A DNA stretch of 18,246 nt from an uncultured Rubrobacteraceae bacterium (GCA_902805985.1 CADCUW010000148.1:1-18246), one strand, 5' to 3'; counted from the stretch's first letter, positions 5,975 through 13,515 are shown. Numbers and translations are program-made. Notes: generated by a model not told the origin, from the sequence alone.

Positions 5975-6646
5975 ATGGTCCCTGAGAACTGGGGTAAGAG
6001 GATGGAGATGCTCCGTTACCTGGCCCGCCTGAGCGCCGGGGGAGGGGGGGCTCCTACCGTGCGCGAGCTGGGGGAGGCGGTTGGATTGCGGAGCTCCCAG
6101 ACGGCCCACAAGCACCTCAAGAGGCTAGAGGAGGCCGGCTACGTCGAGCGGGAGGGCGCGTCGAGGAGGGCGCGGGGCGTCCGGCTCACGGAGCTTGGCT
6201 GGGAGGCCGCCGCCGAGATGCCGCTGCTGGGGCGTATCGCCGCCGGGCGGGGGTTAGAAGCGGTGGCGGTGGACGACGAGTCGTTCTACCTGCCGCCGGA
6301 GTTGCGGCTCTCGCGGTCGGGGAGGCGGCGCTACGCCTTGAGGACCGTGGGGCAGAGCATGACGGGGGCCGGGATCGAGGACGGGGACGTGCTCGTCGTG
6401 GAGGAGGACGAGGACCCGGCCGACGGCGAGGTGGTCGTCGTGCTGCTGCGGGGCGGCGAGGAGGTCACGGTCAAGAGGATCTTCCGCGAGAGCGGCGAGG
6501 GCGGCGAGGGCGGCGAGGCCGGCGAGTTCGTGCGCCTGCGGCCGGAGAACGGGGACCACGAGGACCTCGTCGTGCCCGCCGAGGAGGCGGAGGTGCAGGG
6601 GAGGGTGGTCTACGTCGTGCACCCGCCGCGCGGGAGGCGACGCTGA
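5975..6646 (+). CDS. lexA: SOS repressor LexA
   Basis: The protein has about 223 residues. An N-terminal winged helix reads TVRELGEAVGLRSSQTAHKHLKRLEEAGYVER (~28-59). The S24-type self-cleavage domain has the Ala-Gly scission site A90-G91 in GRIAAG, the nucleophile S128 in TVGQSM and the lysine K167 in VTVKRIF. Family role: repress SOS genes and self-cleave on RecA filaments after DNA damage. The ATG has GGGAG five bases upstream; an in-frame GTG at 5927 lies inside the tandem repeat and is not preferred. It is divergent from the DUF6504-dnaE2 operon, its likely target. Oddity: a Gly/Glu-rich insertion (RESGEGGEGGEAGEF) directly after the catalytic lysine strand, encoded by a 9-bp repeat. Confidence 0.96.
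   Translation: MVPENWGKRMEMLRYLARLSAGGGGAPTVRELGEAVGLRSSQTAHKHLKRLEEAGYVEREGASRRARGVRLTELGWEAAAEMPLLGRIAAGRGLEAVAVDDESFYLPPELRLSRSGRRRYALRTVGQSMTGAGIEDGDVLVVEEDEDPADGEVVVVLLRGGEEVTVKRIFRESGEGGEGGEAGEFVRLRPENGDHEDLVVPAEEAEVQGRVVYVVHPPRGRRR
6494..6526 (+). repeat. 9-bp in-frame repeat inside lexA
   Basis: GGCGAGGGC is repeated at 6494-6502 and 6503-6511, with GGCGAGGCC at 6512-6520 and a partial unit to 6526. It is in frame and encodes a Gly-Glu-rich loop just after the catalytic lysine region of LexA. Copy number could vary by slippage without breaking the frame. Confidence 0.8.
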
Positions 6647-6734
6647 GTCGGGGACTCTGCGCCCCGCAAAGTAAGAGTACGAACATGCCTGTATCCGGAA
6701 TAGGGTAAGATGCAGGGTATTCGTGTTTCGGGGG

Positions 6735-6749
6735 CCGTCTTCGGGACGG
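6735..6749 (+). terminator. Weak hairpin after lexA, possible terminator or leader hairpin
   Basis: CCGTC, loop TTCGG, GACGG, then TTTCCTTT. The five-pair stem and interrupted T run make a weak intrinsic terminator for lexA. It lies about 28 bases before the next start codon, so it could equally be a leader hairpin of the next gene. Confidence 0.3.
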
Positions 6750-6777
6750 TTTCCTTTGAGGAGAAGAGGGGGGAGCC

Positions 6778-8313
6778 ATGGCAGGTGAAGGGAACCACGG
6801 CGTTTTTGATGCCGGGGTCAGCCGCGCGCGTTTTCTGAAGCTCGCGGGGCTCGGGGTCGGGCTCTCGCTCCTCCCCGGCTCGCTGCTCCCCGCGGGCGTC
6901 GCCGGGGCCCAGGTCGTCGGGGGGGCGGAACTCCTGAACCCTGACGGCAAGTATCCCATAGGACTCTGGTGGCCCCCGCCCCCCGAGCAGACCTCCGACG
7001 AACGCTACGCTGAGATCTCGGCTGCTGGCTTCAACTTCGTCATCGGCGGCAACGGTGTTGGCAACGATGACGAAAACCTGCTGGCCCTCAATGCCGCCTC
7101 GGCCAACGGGCTGCGCTTCTTGCTGACGGACAGCAGGCTCCGCAGGATCATCGACGGCAGTACCAGTAGTGCGGCCGCCGCGACCGCCTCGGAAGCCGGG
7201 ACGCCTAGCCCCATGCGATACCTGCTCGAGCAAGAGGGGGCCGAGGCGTCTTCTCGCACCGCCTCCGGGCCCGGCGAACGGGAAGGCACCTACTCCACAG
7301 CTGCTACCGCCGAGAATGAGGTAATGCTGAGGATCCAAGAGCTCCTGGATCTCCACGCGGGCAACCCGGCGCTGGCCGGCCTGAACCTGTACGACGAACC
7401 GGGCAGGGGCCTGTTTCAGATCCTGAAGGACGCCAGGCAGGAGCTGCAAAACAAAGCCCCCGGGGAGCTGCCTTACGTGAACGTGTGGCCCTCCTACGCC
7501 CACGAAAGCGTGCTAGGGACCGCCACATACGAGGGTTACCTCGACCGCTACATGGAAGTAGTTCAGCCGCCACTCCTTTGCTTCGATCACTACCCGCTCC
7601 TGTCGGGGGGTGGTATCACGGGCGACTACTTCTACAACTGGGCGACGATCAGGAGGGTCTCGCTTCGGGAGGGCGTTCCTTCGTGGGTCTTTATCCAAAG
7701 CGTGGGCTTCGACTCCGCCTATCCTGGCTTTCAGGACCGACGCAGGCCCAGCGAGGCCGAGATCCGGTGGCAGGTCAACGTGAGCCTGGCGTACGGGGCC
7801 AAGGGTATCCAGTACTTCACGTACTGGACCCCGGACTCGCAGCCCGATGATCCGCTCCGGTTCGGGCAGGCCCTGATCGCGCCAGACGGCACCCAGACCG
7901 TCCTGTACGACTACGCCAAGAAGGTCAACGCCTACTTGGGGGTGATGGGCAAGGCGCTCTTGCCGCTCGTCTCCGAGTCGGTCGTCCACGCGAGAGAGGA
8001 GCGCTTGCCGCTGGGAGCGAAGCCGTTCAAGGAGGATGGCTACGTTAGCGCGGTAAGCGGCAGCCCACTCATCCTTGGCAGGTTCCTCAGGCCTGGAGTG
8101 CCGGATGTGCGGTACTTTTTCGTGACCAACCGCTCGTTGGCGCGCGTGGCCGAAAGCCGGCTTGCGCTATCGCGCTCGGTGCGCAGGGCATACAAGCTGG
8201 ACACCGGGACCGGCGAGTTCGTTGGGGTATCCCCACAAACTGCTGATAGACGACGATACTTGGGGCTGAAGCTGGCTCCTGGCGAAGCCCGACTCTACCG
8301 GCTGCACACCTAA
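6778..8313 (+). CDS. Secreted glycoside-hydrolase-like (TIM-barrel) protein
   Basis: This 511-residue protein has an export signal. Residues 1-44 have SRARFLKLAGLGVGLS followed by a hydrophobic stretch and a VAGA cleavage-like end. It looks Tat-like, but the twin arginine is R-A-R, so Sec is also possible. The mature part starts KYPIGLWWPPPP and carries barrel-like motifs: GFNFVIGG (~85), GLNLYDEPG with D206-E207 (acid/base-like), PYVNVWPS (~232), CFDHYPL (~268), PSWVFIQSVGF and GAKGIQYFTYWTP. A Ser/Ala-rich, probably disordered insertion spans ~127-180. This pattern suits a clan-A glycoside hydrolase of unknown substrate; I cannot name the family. The start follows a GGGGGAG ribosome binding site. 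Transcription is the same direction as lexA but the function looks unrelated. No carbohydrate-binding module is seen. Confidence 0.6.
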   Translation: MAGEGNHGVFDAGVSRARFLKLAGLGVGLSLLPGSLLPAGVAGAQVVGGAELLNPDGKYPIGLWWPPPPEQTSDERYAEISAAGFNFVIGGNGVGNDDENLLALNAASANGLRFLLTDSRLRRIIDGSTSSAAAATASEAGTPSPMRYLLEQEGAEASSRTASGPGEREGTYSTAATAENEVMLRIQELLDLHAGNPALAGLNLYDEPGRGLFQILKDARQELQNKAPGELPYVNVWPSYAHESVLGTATYEGYLDRYMEVVQPPLLCFDHYPLLSGGGITGDYFYNWATIRRVSLREGVPSWVFIQSVGFDSAYPGFQDRRRPSEAEIRWQVNVSLAYGAKGIQYFTYWTPDSQPDDPLRFGQALIAPDGTQTVLYDYAKKVNAYLGVMGKALLPLVSESVVHAREERLPLGAKPFKEDGYVSAVSGSPLILGRFLRPGVPDVRYFFVTNRSLARVAESRLALSRSVRRAYKLDTGTGEFVGVSPQTADRRRYLGLKLAPGEARLYRLHT

Positions 8314-8520
8314 CCACGGTAGCCGGCAGAAGTTCGCAGGGGACTTCTCCCACGCACTCGGGTGAATACGCCTTTCAACGAGGTTTTCTTCCATCTCTAC
8401 GTCGTCGCGGACGGTACGGGCGATATTTGTGGGTTCTCGTGACGTCCCTATGAGGAGAGAGTAGGGCAGAGCTTCGTGCTGAGACCACATCCTGGAAGGA
8501 GTGGCTGACGGGGGGACCTT
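8314..8520. other. Intergenic gap between convergent genes
   Basis: This gap of 207 bases separates the convergent hydrolase-like and marR genes. The only structure noticed is AGAAGT (8328-8333), a nine-base loop, and ACTTCT (8343-8348), without a T run, so it is not a convincing terminator. A minus-strand open frame from 8490 runs across the gap into the hydrolase gene; its peptide is not recognised. Confidence 0.5.
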
Positions 8521-9003
8521 TCAGGCACCAGGATTTGGGGGCAGGCCCCGCCCCTCTTTAGATAGCCTGTCCGCGTGTTGGCTGGCGGCTTCCGTCGCGG
8601 CCTTGAGGAAGCGCGAGATCACGGCCCGCTCCTCTTCCGTCAAGCTCTCTTCGATGTTTCTCATCTCTTCTATGTAGGGCCAGAGGTGCCCGAGCGACTC
8701 CTCCAGCCCCTTCTCGGTCTCGCGCAGGAGCGCGCTCCTGCGATCCTTGGGGTTGGGCGTCCGCTCGACGTGGCCCCTCTTCTCCAGACGGTCGACGAGC
8801 GCCGTCACCGCCCCGGGGCTCATGGAGAGACGACCGCCCAACTGACCCGGCGTCATCGGCCCCGCTCCCTGCAAGTGCTCGAGCGCCGCCACCTCAGACG
8901 GCCCCATGCCCATGCGCCTGGCCAGCGCCACCGCGTAGCGCGTGGCCGCCGAAGAGTGCGCGCGCAGCAGATCCGAGACAGCCTCCACATTTTGCCTTGA
9001 CAT
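8521..9003 (-). CDS. MarR-family transcriptional regulator
   Basis: This 160-residue winged-helix protein contains GMGPSEVAALEHLQGAGPMTPGQLGGRL (~32-59), the recognition helix SMSPGAVTALVDRLEKRGHVER (~60-81) and the wing NPKDRRSALL (~83-92), with the DRR motif typical of MarR. The family binds palindromes as a dimer and is released by phenolic or quinone-like ligands or thiol oxidation; no conserved sensing cysteine is seen here. The ATG at 9003 directly abuts the operator. A TATAAT on the minus strand at 9016-9021 puts the transcript start only a few bases upstream, so the mRNA is likely almost leaderless. It is divergent from the TspO-like gene, pointing to control of that gene set and of itself. 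Confidence 0.92.
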   Translation of the reverse strand: MSRQNVEAVSDLLRAHSSAATRYAVALARRMGMGPSEVAALEHLQGAGPMTPGQLGGRLSMSPGAVTALVDRLEKRGHVERTPNPKDRRSALLRETEKGLEESLGHLWPYIEEMRNIEESLTEEERAVISRFLKAATEAASQHADRLSKEGRGLPPNPGA

Positions 9004-9032
9004 TCAAGTATTTAGATTATAAAAATACTTGA
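9004..9032. promoter_or_regulatory. MarR-type operator with an embedded minus-strand -10
   Basis: This is a perfect inverted repeat TCAAGTATTT (9004-9013), nine-base spacer, AAATACTTGA (9023-9032), in an AT-rich island within GC-rich DNA. The spacer contains the minus-strand TATAAT (9016-9021) for marR. On the plus strand TTGATC (9029-9034) may be the -35 of the divergent gene. Size and symmetry suit a MarR dimer that would block both promoters. Confidence 0.8.
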
Positions 9033-9076
9033 TCATAGAAATATTGTAGCAGGATACCATTGTGGAGGTGGACGAC

Positions 9077-9880
9077 GTGGGTATCGGGGGTTGGGATTCG
9101 GGGCGGCGGGTGGCAGGTGTGGTCGGGGCGTTGTTCCAGGTAGGGGCGACGGTTCTGGCGGGGGTGGCGATCTCGGAGGCCGTCTCGGAGGGGCCGCCCT
9201 CGCTCGTGGAGCCGGCGGGGTACGCGTTCGGGGTGTGGGCCGTGATCTTCTTCCTCTCGTTGCTCTTCGCGGTCTACCAGGCGTTGCCCGCCAACCGTGG
9301 AAACCCCGTTCTGCGGCGCGTCGGGTGGCCGGTGGCGGGCGCGTTCCTGTGCACGGGCCTGTGGTCCGTCTTCGTCCCGCTGCGCCAGTTCGGGTTCGCG
9401 CAGGCGATGCTGCTCGGCATCTTCGCCTTCCTCCTCGTCGCCTACCTGCGTCTCGCGCGCTCGGAGGCGGGCACTTTAGGCCGGATGGAGCGGTGGCTCG
9501 TCGCCCCGATGGTCGGGGTCTTCCTCGGCTGGGTCACGGCGGCCAACGCCGTCAGCCTCACCTCCGAGGCGGTACGGCGGGGTCTCGTGGAGGGCGGGGG
9601 GACCGGCGAGGTGCTCATCGGCTCCGCGCTCTTGATCTCCGGCGGTCTTCTGGCTGCGGCGATCACCCGGGCCGGCAGGGCAGGCCCGCCGCAGGGCTAC
9701 GCGATCTTCGCCCTCACGGTGCTGTGGGCGCTCGTCGCCGTCGTCATCGCACAGTACGACGCCTCGCCCTTGACGACCGGGGCCGCCGTCGCGGCGGCCG
9801 TGCCCGTCCTGGCCGTCTTGCTCCGCAGCGGACCGACCTCGCCCCGCGCCCGCAGGGCGGCGCGGCCGAGGGTCGCATGA
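9077..9880 (+). CDS. TspO/MBR-like integral membrane protein
   Basis: This protein of about 267 residues has seven or eight hydrophobic segments. The block PAGYAFGVWAVIFFLSLLFAVYQALP followed by NRGNPVLRRVGWPVAGAFL resembles the long, bacterial 'tryptophan-rich sensory protein' relatives of TspO. Canonical TspO has about 160 residues and five helices, so this is an extended relative. TspO proteins bind tetrapyrroles and are tied to oxidative stress; the function here is not known. The GTG at 9077 has GGAGGTG six bases upstream, better than the GTG at 9062. It is the first gene after the MarR operator, with the dehydrogenase 53 bases downstream. The tail is Arg/Ala-rich and cytoplasmic-like. 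Confidence 0.65.
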   Translation: MGIGGWDSGRRVAGVVGALFQVGATVLAGVAISEAVSEGPPSLVEPAGYAFGVWAVIFFLSLLFAVYQALPANRGNPVLRRVGWPVAGAFLCTGLWSVFVPLRQFGFAQAMLLGIFAFLLVAYLRLARSEAGTLGRMERWLVAPMVGVFLGWVTAANAVSLTSEAVRRGLVEGGGTGEVLIGSALLISGGLLAAAITRAGRAGPPQGYAIFALTVLWALVAVVIAQYDASPLTTGAAVAAAVPVLAVLLRSGPTSPRARRAARPRVA

Positions 9881-9933
9881 TGGGCGGCGGCCTGAGAACC
9901 GGGACGGAGACGTTCGGAGAGAGAGGAGAGGGT

Positions 9934-10950
9934 TTGGACCAGAAGATGCGGGCGGTCGGCATCCGGCGCTACGGGCCGCCCGAGGTGCTGGAGTCGCTGG
10001 AGGTGGAGAGGCCCGAGCCGGGTCCTGACGGCGTCCTGATCCGGGTCGCCGCGGCCGGGGTCAACCCGGCTGACTGCCTCCTCAGGAGCGGCGGCCTCCG
10101 GTTCGTGGTCCGCCAGCAGATGCCGTTCGTGCCGGGCGCGGACGTGGCGGGCATAGTGGAGGCCACGGGCCCGGGCGTGACGCGGTTCAAGGTCGGCGAC
10201 CCGGTCTACGCGATGCTCCCCAATACAGCGGGCGGCGGCTACGCCGGGTACGCCGTCGCCGCGGAGGGAACCGTCGCGCCCATCCCCCTGAGCCTCACCT
10301 TCGGGGAGGCCGCCGGCGTGCCGCTGGCGGCGCTCACGGCCCTCCAGTCCCTGCGGGACAAGGCCAACCTCGCGGCGGGCGGCCACGTGCTCGTCAACGG
10401 CGCCTCCGGCGGGGTCGGGACGTTCGCGATCCAGATCGCCAAAGTCGTGGGCGCGCGGGTGACGGCCGCCGCCAGCGGGCGCAACGAAGACCTCGTAAGG
10501 AGCCTCGGGGCCGACGAGTTCCTGGACTACACGGCGGCGGACGTTACCGCCGGGAAGGCCCGCTACGACGTTGTCCTCGACGCGGCCAACGTGCTCCCGT
10601 TTTGGAAGGTCCGCCGGGTGCTGGGGCCGAAAGGGGTCTTCGTTAGCGTCAACCCGTTTATCGGGCGTCTCTCCCCGGGGTGGCTGGCGCGCTTCAGGGG
10701 CGGCAGGCGCATCGAGTCCGTCCTGGTGAAGCCGGACGGCGGGGACCTCGAAAAGGTGGGGTCCTGGATAGGCGCCGGAGAGGTCAGGCCGGTGATCGAA
10801 CGCAGCTACCCGCTGGCCGAGGCCGCTGAAGCGCACCGCCGCAGCGAGAGCCGCCGGGCGCGCGGAAAACTCGTCCTCGTCATCGACGAAAAACTCACCG
10901 CCGAAAGGGCGGAATCACCGTTACGTAAGGCGAATCGCCCGATGGGATAG
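9934..10950 (+). CDS. Zinc-independent alcohol dehydrogenase / quinone oxidoreductase (MDR superfamily)
   Basis: This protein of about 338 residues belongs to the medium-chain dehydrogenase fold. The N-terminal GroES-like part has RAVGIRRYGPPEVLE, AAGVNPADCLLRSG and PFVPGADVAGIVEATG. The Rossmann part has HVLVNGASGGVGTFAIQIAK (~151-170), the NADPH loop of quinone oxidoreductases. The structural-zinc cysteines are absent, as in QOR-type enzymes. Likely reaction: NADPH-dependent reduction of quinones or enones. The TTG at 9934 has AGGAG five bases upstream; ATG 9946 fits the family's usual first residues and is an alternative. An unusual tail of about 18 residues follows the normal end near GKLVLVID. 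Its place between the TspO-like gene and an efflux pump under a MarR operator suggests xenobiotic or quinone stress. Confidence 0.9.
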   Translation: MDQKMRAVGIRRYGPPEVLESLEVERPEPGPDGVLIRVAAAGVNPADCLLRSGGLRFVVRQQMPFVPGADVAGIVEATGPGVTRFKVGDPVYAMLPNTAGGGYAGYAVAAEGTVAPIPLSLTFGEAAGVPLAALTALQSLRDKANLAAGGHVLVNGASGGVGTFAIQIAKVVGARVTAAASGRNEDLVRSLGADEFLDYTAADVTAGKARYDVVLDAANVLPFWKVRRVLGPKGVFVSVNPFIGRLSPGWLARFRGGRRIESVLVKPDGGDLEKVGSWIGAGEVRPVIERSYPLAEAAEAHRRSESRRARGKLVLVIDEKLTAERAESPLRKANRPMG

Positions 10951-11026
10951 AGGGGCTTCGCAAGTAGAATTCCGTGTAGAAGCAACACGTCGAAACACCG
11001 GCAAAAAGCGGGGAGGCGGTAGGGGT

Positions 11027-12016
11027 TTGGACTCACGAGGGGCATCCAGGAATGGGATCGCGATCAGGGCCGAGGGGCTCGTCCGGCGGTTCGGGGAGAA
11101 CGCGGCGGTGGACGGGGTGGACCTCTCCGTAGAACCCGGTGAGATCTACGGTTTCCTCGGACCGAACGGCGCTGGCAAGACGACCACGGTAAGGATGCTC
11201 GTGACGCTGCTCTCCCCGACGGGCGGACGGGCCACGGTGGCAGGGCGCGACGTCGTCTCCGAGCCGCACGAGGTACGCCTGCGCATTGGTGTCGCGTTGC
11301 AGGAGGCGGCGCTCGACGCGCAGCAGACGGGCGCCGAGATCCTGCGCCTCCAGGGCCGCCTCTACGGCCTGACCGCCAAGGAGACGAAGCGCCGACTCTC
11401 GGAGCTCGGCGAGCTCATAGACCTCGGCGACGCCCTCGACCGGCGCATCGGCGGCTACTCCGGCGGCATGCGCCGTCGCCTCGACCTCGCCGCCGCCCTC
11501 GTCCACAACCCGGACGTACTCTTCCTCGACGAGCCGACCACAGGCCTCGACCCCGTCAGCCGCCGGAAGGTCTGGGAGGAGGTCCGGCGCCTCAACGACG
11601 AGCTCGGCGTCACCATCTTCCTGACGACCCAGTACCTCGAAGAGGCCGACCGCCTCGCCGACCGGGTCGGCATCATCGCCGCCGGTCGCATCGCCGCCGA
11701 AGGCACCCCAGAAGACCTGAAGCGCTCCGTCGGCCAGGACCTCGTCGTCGCCAGCACCCGCGGCGAACCCAATGGCGCCGTGGAGCGGCTGCGGGCCTTG
11801 GAGGCCGTAGACAAGGTGGACGCCCGGGGCGAGGAGCTGACCATCGCCACCCCGGACGGCCCGCGCGTCGTCGGGAAGGTGGCCGTAGCACTCGAGGAGT
11901 CAGGCGTCGCCGTGGAGAGGCTCACTCTACGCACCCCGACCCTCGACGACGTGTTTCTCGAAGTAACGGGCAACCGGCTCGGCACGGACGATACCAGCGA
12001 GGAGAACGGACGATGA
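11027..12016 (+). CDS. ABC transporter ATP-binding protein, DrrA (daunorubicin resistance) type
   Basis: This 329-residue ATPase has Walker A GPNGAGKTTT (45-54, K51), a Q-loop at Q92 (LQEAALD), signature YSGGMRRRLDLAAAL (~144-158), Walker B VLFLDEPTTGLD with D168-E169, and the switch position Q202 in LTTQYLEEADRLADR. Glutamine in place of histidine there is usual in the DrrA subfamily. The C-terminal ~100 residues (RTPTLDDVFLEVTGNRL) are the DrrA-type extension. The TTG start has GGGAGG upstream at rather long spacing (11011-11016) plus AGGGG directly before it. The permease start overlaps its stop (ATGA), so the two are coupled. Likely role: powering export of a hydrophobic drug or lipid; the substrate cannot be told. 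Confidence 0.93.
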   Translation: MDSRGASRNGIAIRAEGLVRRFGENAAVDGVDLSVEPGEIYGFLGPNGAGKTTTVRMLVTLLSPTGGRATVAGRDVVSEPHEVRLRIGVALQEAALDAQQTGAEILRLQGRLYGLTAKETKRRLSELGELIDLGDALDRRIGGYSGGMRRRLDLAAALVHNPDVLFLDEPTTGLDPVSRRKVWEEVRRLNDELGVTIFLTTQYLEEADRLADRVGIIAAGRIAAEGTPEDLKRSVGQDLVVASTRGEPNGAVERLRALEAVDKVDARGEELTIATPDGPRVVGKVAVALEESGVAVERLTLRTPTLDDVFLEVTGNRLGTDDTSEENGR

Positions 12017-12822
12017 GTGGCGCGAGCATCAACGCGGGAGACAGGCGTATCGGGGCGCGGCCGGCGGGTTTCTGGCGGGACCTGATGAGCGTTGCGGGAA
12101 GGGCGCTGCGGGCCATACCGCGCGAGCCGGCGGCCCTCATCCCGGCGCTCATCGTCCCACTCTTCTTCTTTATCGTGAACGTCGGGGCGCTGGCGGACAT
12201 CTCCTCCTTTGCCGGCGTGGACGACTTCGAGGCCTTCCAGTTGCCCGTCGCCATCGTCTTCGCGGTGACCGGCATCTCCAGGGCGTCCGCGCTCGTCACG
12301 GACATCCAGTCCGGCTACTTCGACCGGCTGCTCGTCTCGCCGGTGAGCCGCTACAGCCTGCTCCTCGGCCTGATGGCCGCCGACCTCGTGCTCGTCATGG
12401 CCCTCTGCGTTCCCGTGCTCGTGCTCGGCTTTATCCTCGGCGTCGGCTTCGCGACCGGGCCCTTGGGCATCCTCGCGTTCCTGCTCCTGAGCGGCCTCTG
12501 GGGGCTCGCGTTCACGGGCTTCCCCTACGCCATCGCTCTCAGGACCGGCAACCCGGCGGCCGTGAACTCCTCCTTTATCCTGTTCTTCCCCTTCGCGTTC
12601 CTCACCACGACGTTCCTGCCGCAGGAGGCGCTGACCGGTTGGCTCGCCACCGTCGCGGATTACAACCCGGTGACCTACCTGCTCGCGGGGCTCCGCGCCC
12701 TGATCTCCTCCGGCTGGGTCCTCGCCGACCTGCTCCCCGCCATCGGCGCCGTCGCCCTCGTGGGCGCCGTCTCGTTCTACCTCGCCTTCAGCGCCCTGCG
12801 CGCCCGCGTCCGCGGCTCCTGA
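12013..12822 (+). CDS. ABC-2 type permease, DrrB type
   Basis: This 269-residue membrane protein has about six hydrophobic segments. The ABC-2 pattern is clear: a cytoplasmic N-terminus, then ALIPALIVPLFFFIVNVGAL, an amphipathic stretch DFEAFQLPVAIVFAVTGISR, SGYFDRLLVSPVSRYSLLLG (the EAA-like coupling region) and a late FPFAFLTTTFLPQEALTGWLATVADYNPVTYL motif common in DrrB/NodJ proteins. It overlaps drrA-like by ATGA and must be its membrane partner. This is the last gene of the MarR-operator-led set on the plus strand. No intrinsic terminator with a T run is seen in the 62 bases before the next gene. Confidence 0.92.
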   Translation: MSGASINAGDRRIGARPAGFWRDLMSVAGRALRAIPREPAALIPALIVPLFFFIVNVGALADISSFAGVDDFEAFQLPVAIVFAVTGISRASALVTDIQSGYFDRLLVSPVSRYSLLLGLMAADLVLVMALCVPVLVLGFILGVGFATGPLGILAFLLLSGLWGLAFTGFPYAIALRTGNPAAVNSSFILFFPFAFLTTTFLPQEALTGWLATVADYNPVTYLLAGLRALISSGWVLADLLPAIGAVALVGAVSFYLAFSALRARVRGS

Positions 12823-12872
12823 AGTAAGCCCCGACCGCGAACCCGCTCACCCATAGCCTGTCCGCGGATCGA

Positions 12873-12878
12873 TACAAT
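12873..12878 (+). promoter_or_regulatory. -10 box of an apparently leaderless gene
   Basis: TACAAT ends seven bases before the GTG at 12885, so transcription is expected to start at or next to the start codon. No Shine-Dalgarno sequence precedes the GTG and no clear -35 is visible. Confidence 0.5.
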
Positions 12879-12884
12879 AAACGC

Positions 12885-13274
12885 GTGAATACCACCAACG
12901 GCGCGGGGGGCGGGGAGTGCGGGCTGTGCGGCCGGCCGGTGGAGCGGCTGACGCGCCACCACCTCGTCCCCAGGACGCGCCACAAAAACAAACGGAACAA
13001 GAAGACCTTCGACCGGCAGGAGATCCACCGCACCGTCGGCCTCTGCCCGCCCTGCCATCGCCACATCCACACCGTCCTCGACAACAAAGAACTCGAACGC
13101 GACTACAACACCATCGAAGCCTTGAGGTCCCACCCCGACGTCGAGAAGTTCATCGCCTGGATCGGCAGGAAACCCCACGGCACGACCAGGACGGGCCGCC
13201 GACGTGAAGGGAGAGGCCCGACACAGATCGGAGATCCGACGCGGGATCCCGCCCAGGACGTGAACTCTTCGTAA
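12885..13274 (+). CDS. Small HNH endonuclease domain protein
   Basis: This 129-residue protein is almost entirely an HNH fold of the zinc-ribbon kind: C-G-L-C near the start, RHHLVPRTRHKNKRN with the catalytic-type histidines, GLCPPCHRHIHTVLDNKELERDYNTIEALRSHP with the second Cys pair and the final histidines. The C-terminal ~30 residues are Arg/Gly-rich and probably disordered. Stand-alone small HNH proteins of this kind are widespread and mostly uncharacterised; a nicking or structure-specific nuclease is possible. It starts at GTG without a ribosome binding site, behind a TACAAT placed for leaderless transcription. Neighbours give no functional clue, and it is not clearly part of a mobile element. 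Confidence 0.75.
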   Translation: MNTTNGAGGGECGLCGRPVERLTRHHLVPRTRHKNKRNKKTFDRQEIHRTVGLCPPCHRHIHTVLDNKELERDYNTIEALRSHPDVEKFIAWIGRKPHGTTRTGRRREGRGPTQIGDPTRDPAQDVNSS

Positions 13275-13377
13275 CCCCGCCCGCCCAGCTACCTCTCGTC
13301 CCAAACCTCCACAGCGTAGAGAAACCTTGAAACCAGGGCGATCCGCCCGCCGGCTCCTCACCCGAACACCCCCGAGT

Positions 13378-13437
13378 GTGAAATAGTTCACCCGGAGCTC
13401 AGACCGGATGTTTCGGGGTGCCTCAGTGTGGTATATA
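13378..13437 (+). promoter_or_regulatory. Promoter and candidate operator of the phasin-like gene
   Basis: TATATA at 13432-13437 is a good -10, with TGTTTC (13409-13414) 17 bases upstream as a weak -35. Upstream, GTGAA (13378-13382), N4, TTCAC (13387-13391) is a perfect small inverted repeat that could bind a regulator. The remaining gap from 13275 holds only a five-pair GGGCG/CGCCC repeat. Confidence 0.45.
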
Positions 13438-13475
13438 TGTGCACTAGGAACATAGAGGAAGCGATCTATCCCAAC

Positions 13476-13480
13476 GGAGG
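13476..13480 (+). promoter_or_regulatory. Strong Shine-Dalgarno far upstream of the first canonical start
   Basis: GGAGG is the best ribosome binding site before the phasin-like gene, but it is 35 bases from ATG 13516. At eight-base spacing it faces an in-frame ATC (13489). The codons between read IAITTNIEK, a plausible protein N-terminus. Only GAGAAG precedes the ATG. Confidence 0.5.
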
Positions 13481-13515
13481 TAGAGAAGATCGCTATTACG
13501 ACGAATATCGAGAAG

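Noticed and set aside
9091..9933. Fusion of a long upstream open frame with the dehydrogenase
   Set aside because: The upstream part is the shadow frame of the TspO-like gene. MDR homology begins only at about 9946.
9697..10836. Minus-strand open frame of 379 codons opposite the TspO-like and dehydrogenase genes
   Set aside because: Shadow frame; Arg/Pro/Gly/His-rich, no recognisable domain and antisense to two convincing genes.
10921..10928. TTACGTAA palindrome near the end of the dehydrogenase gene as an operator
   Set aside because: Only eight bases and inside a coding frame; it shares no sequence with the MarR operator.
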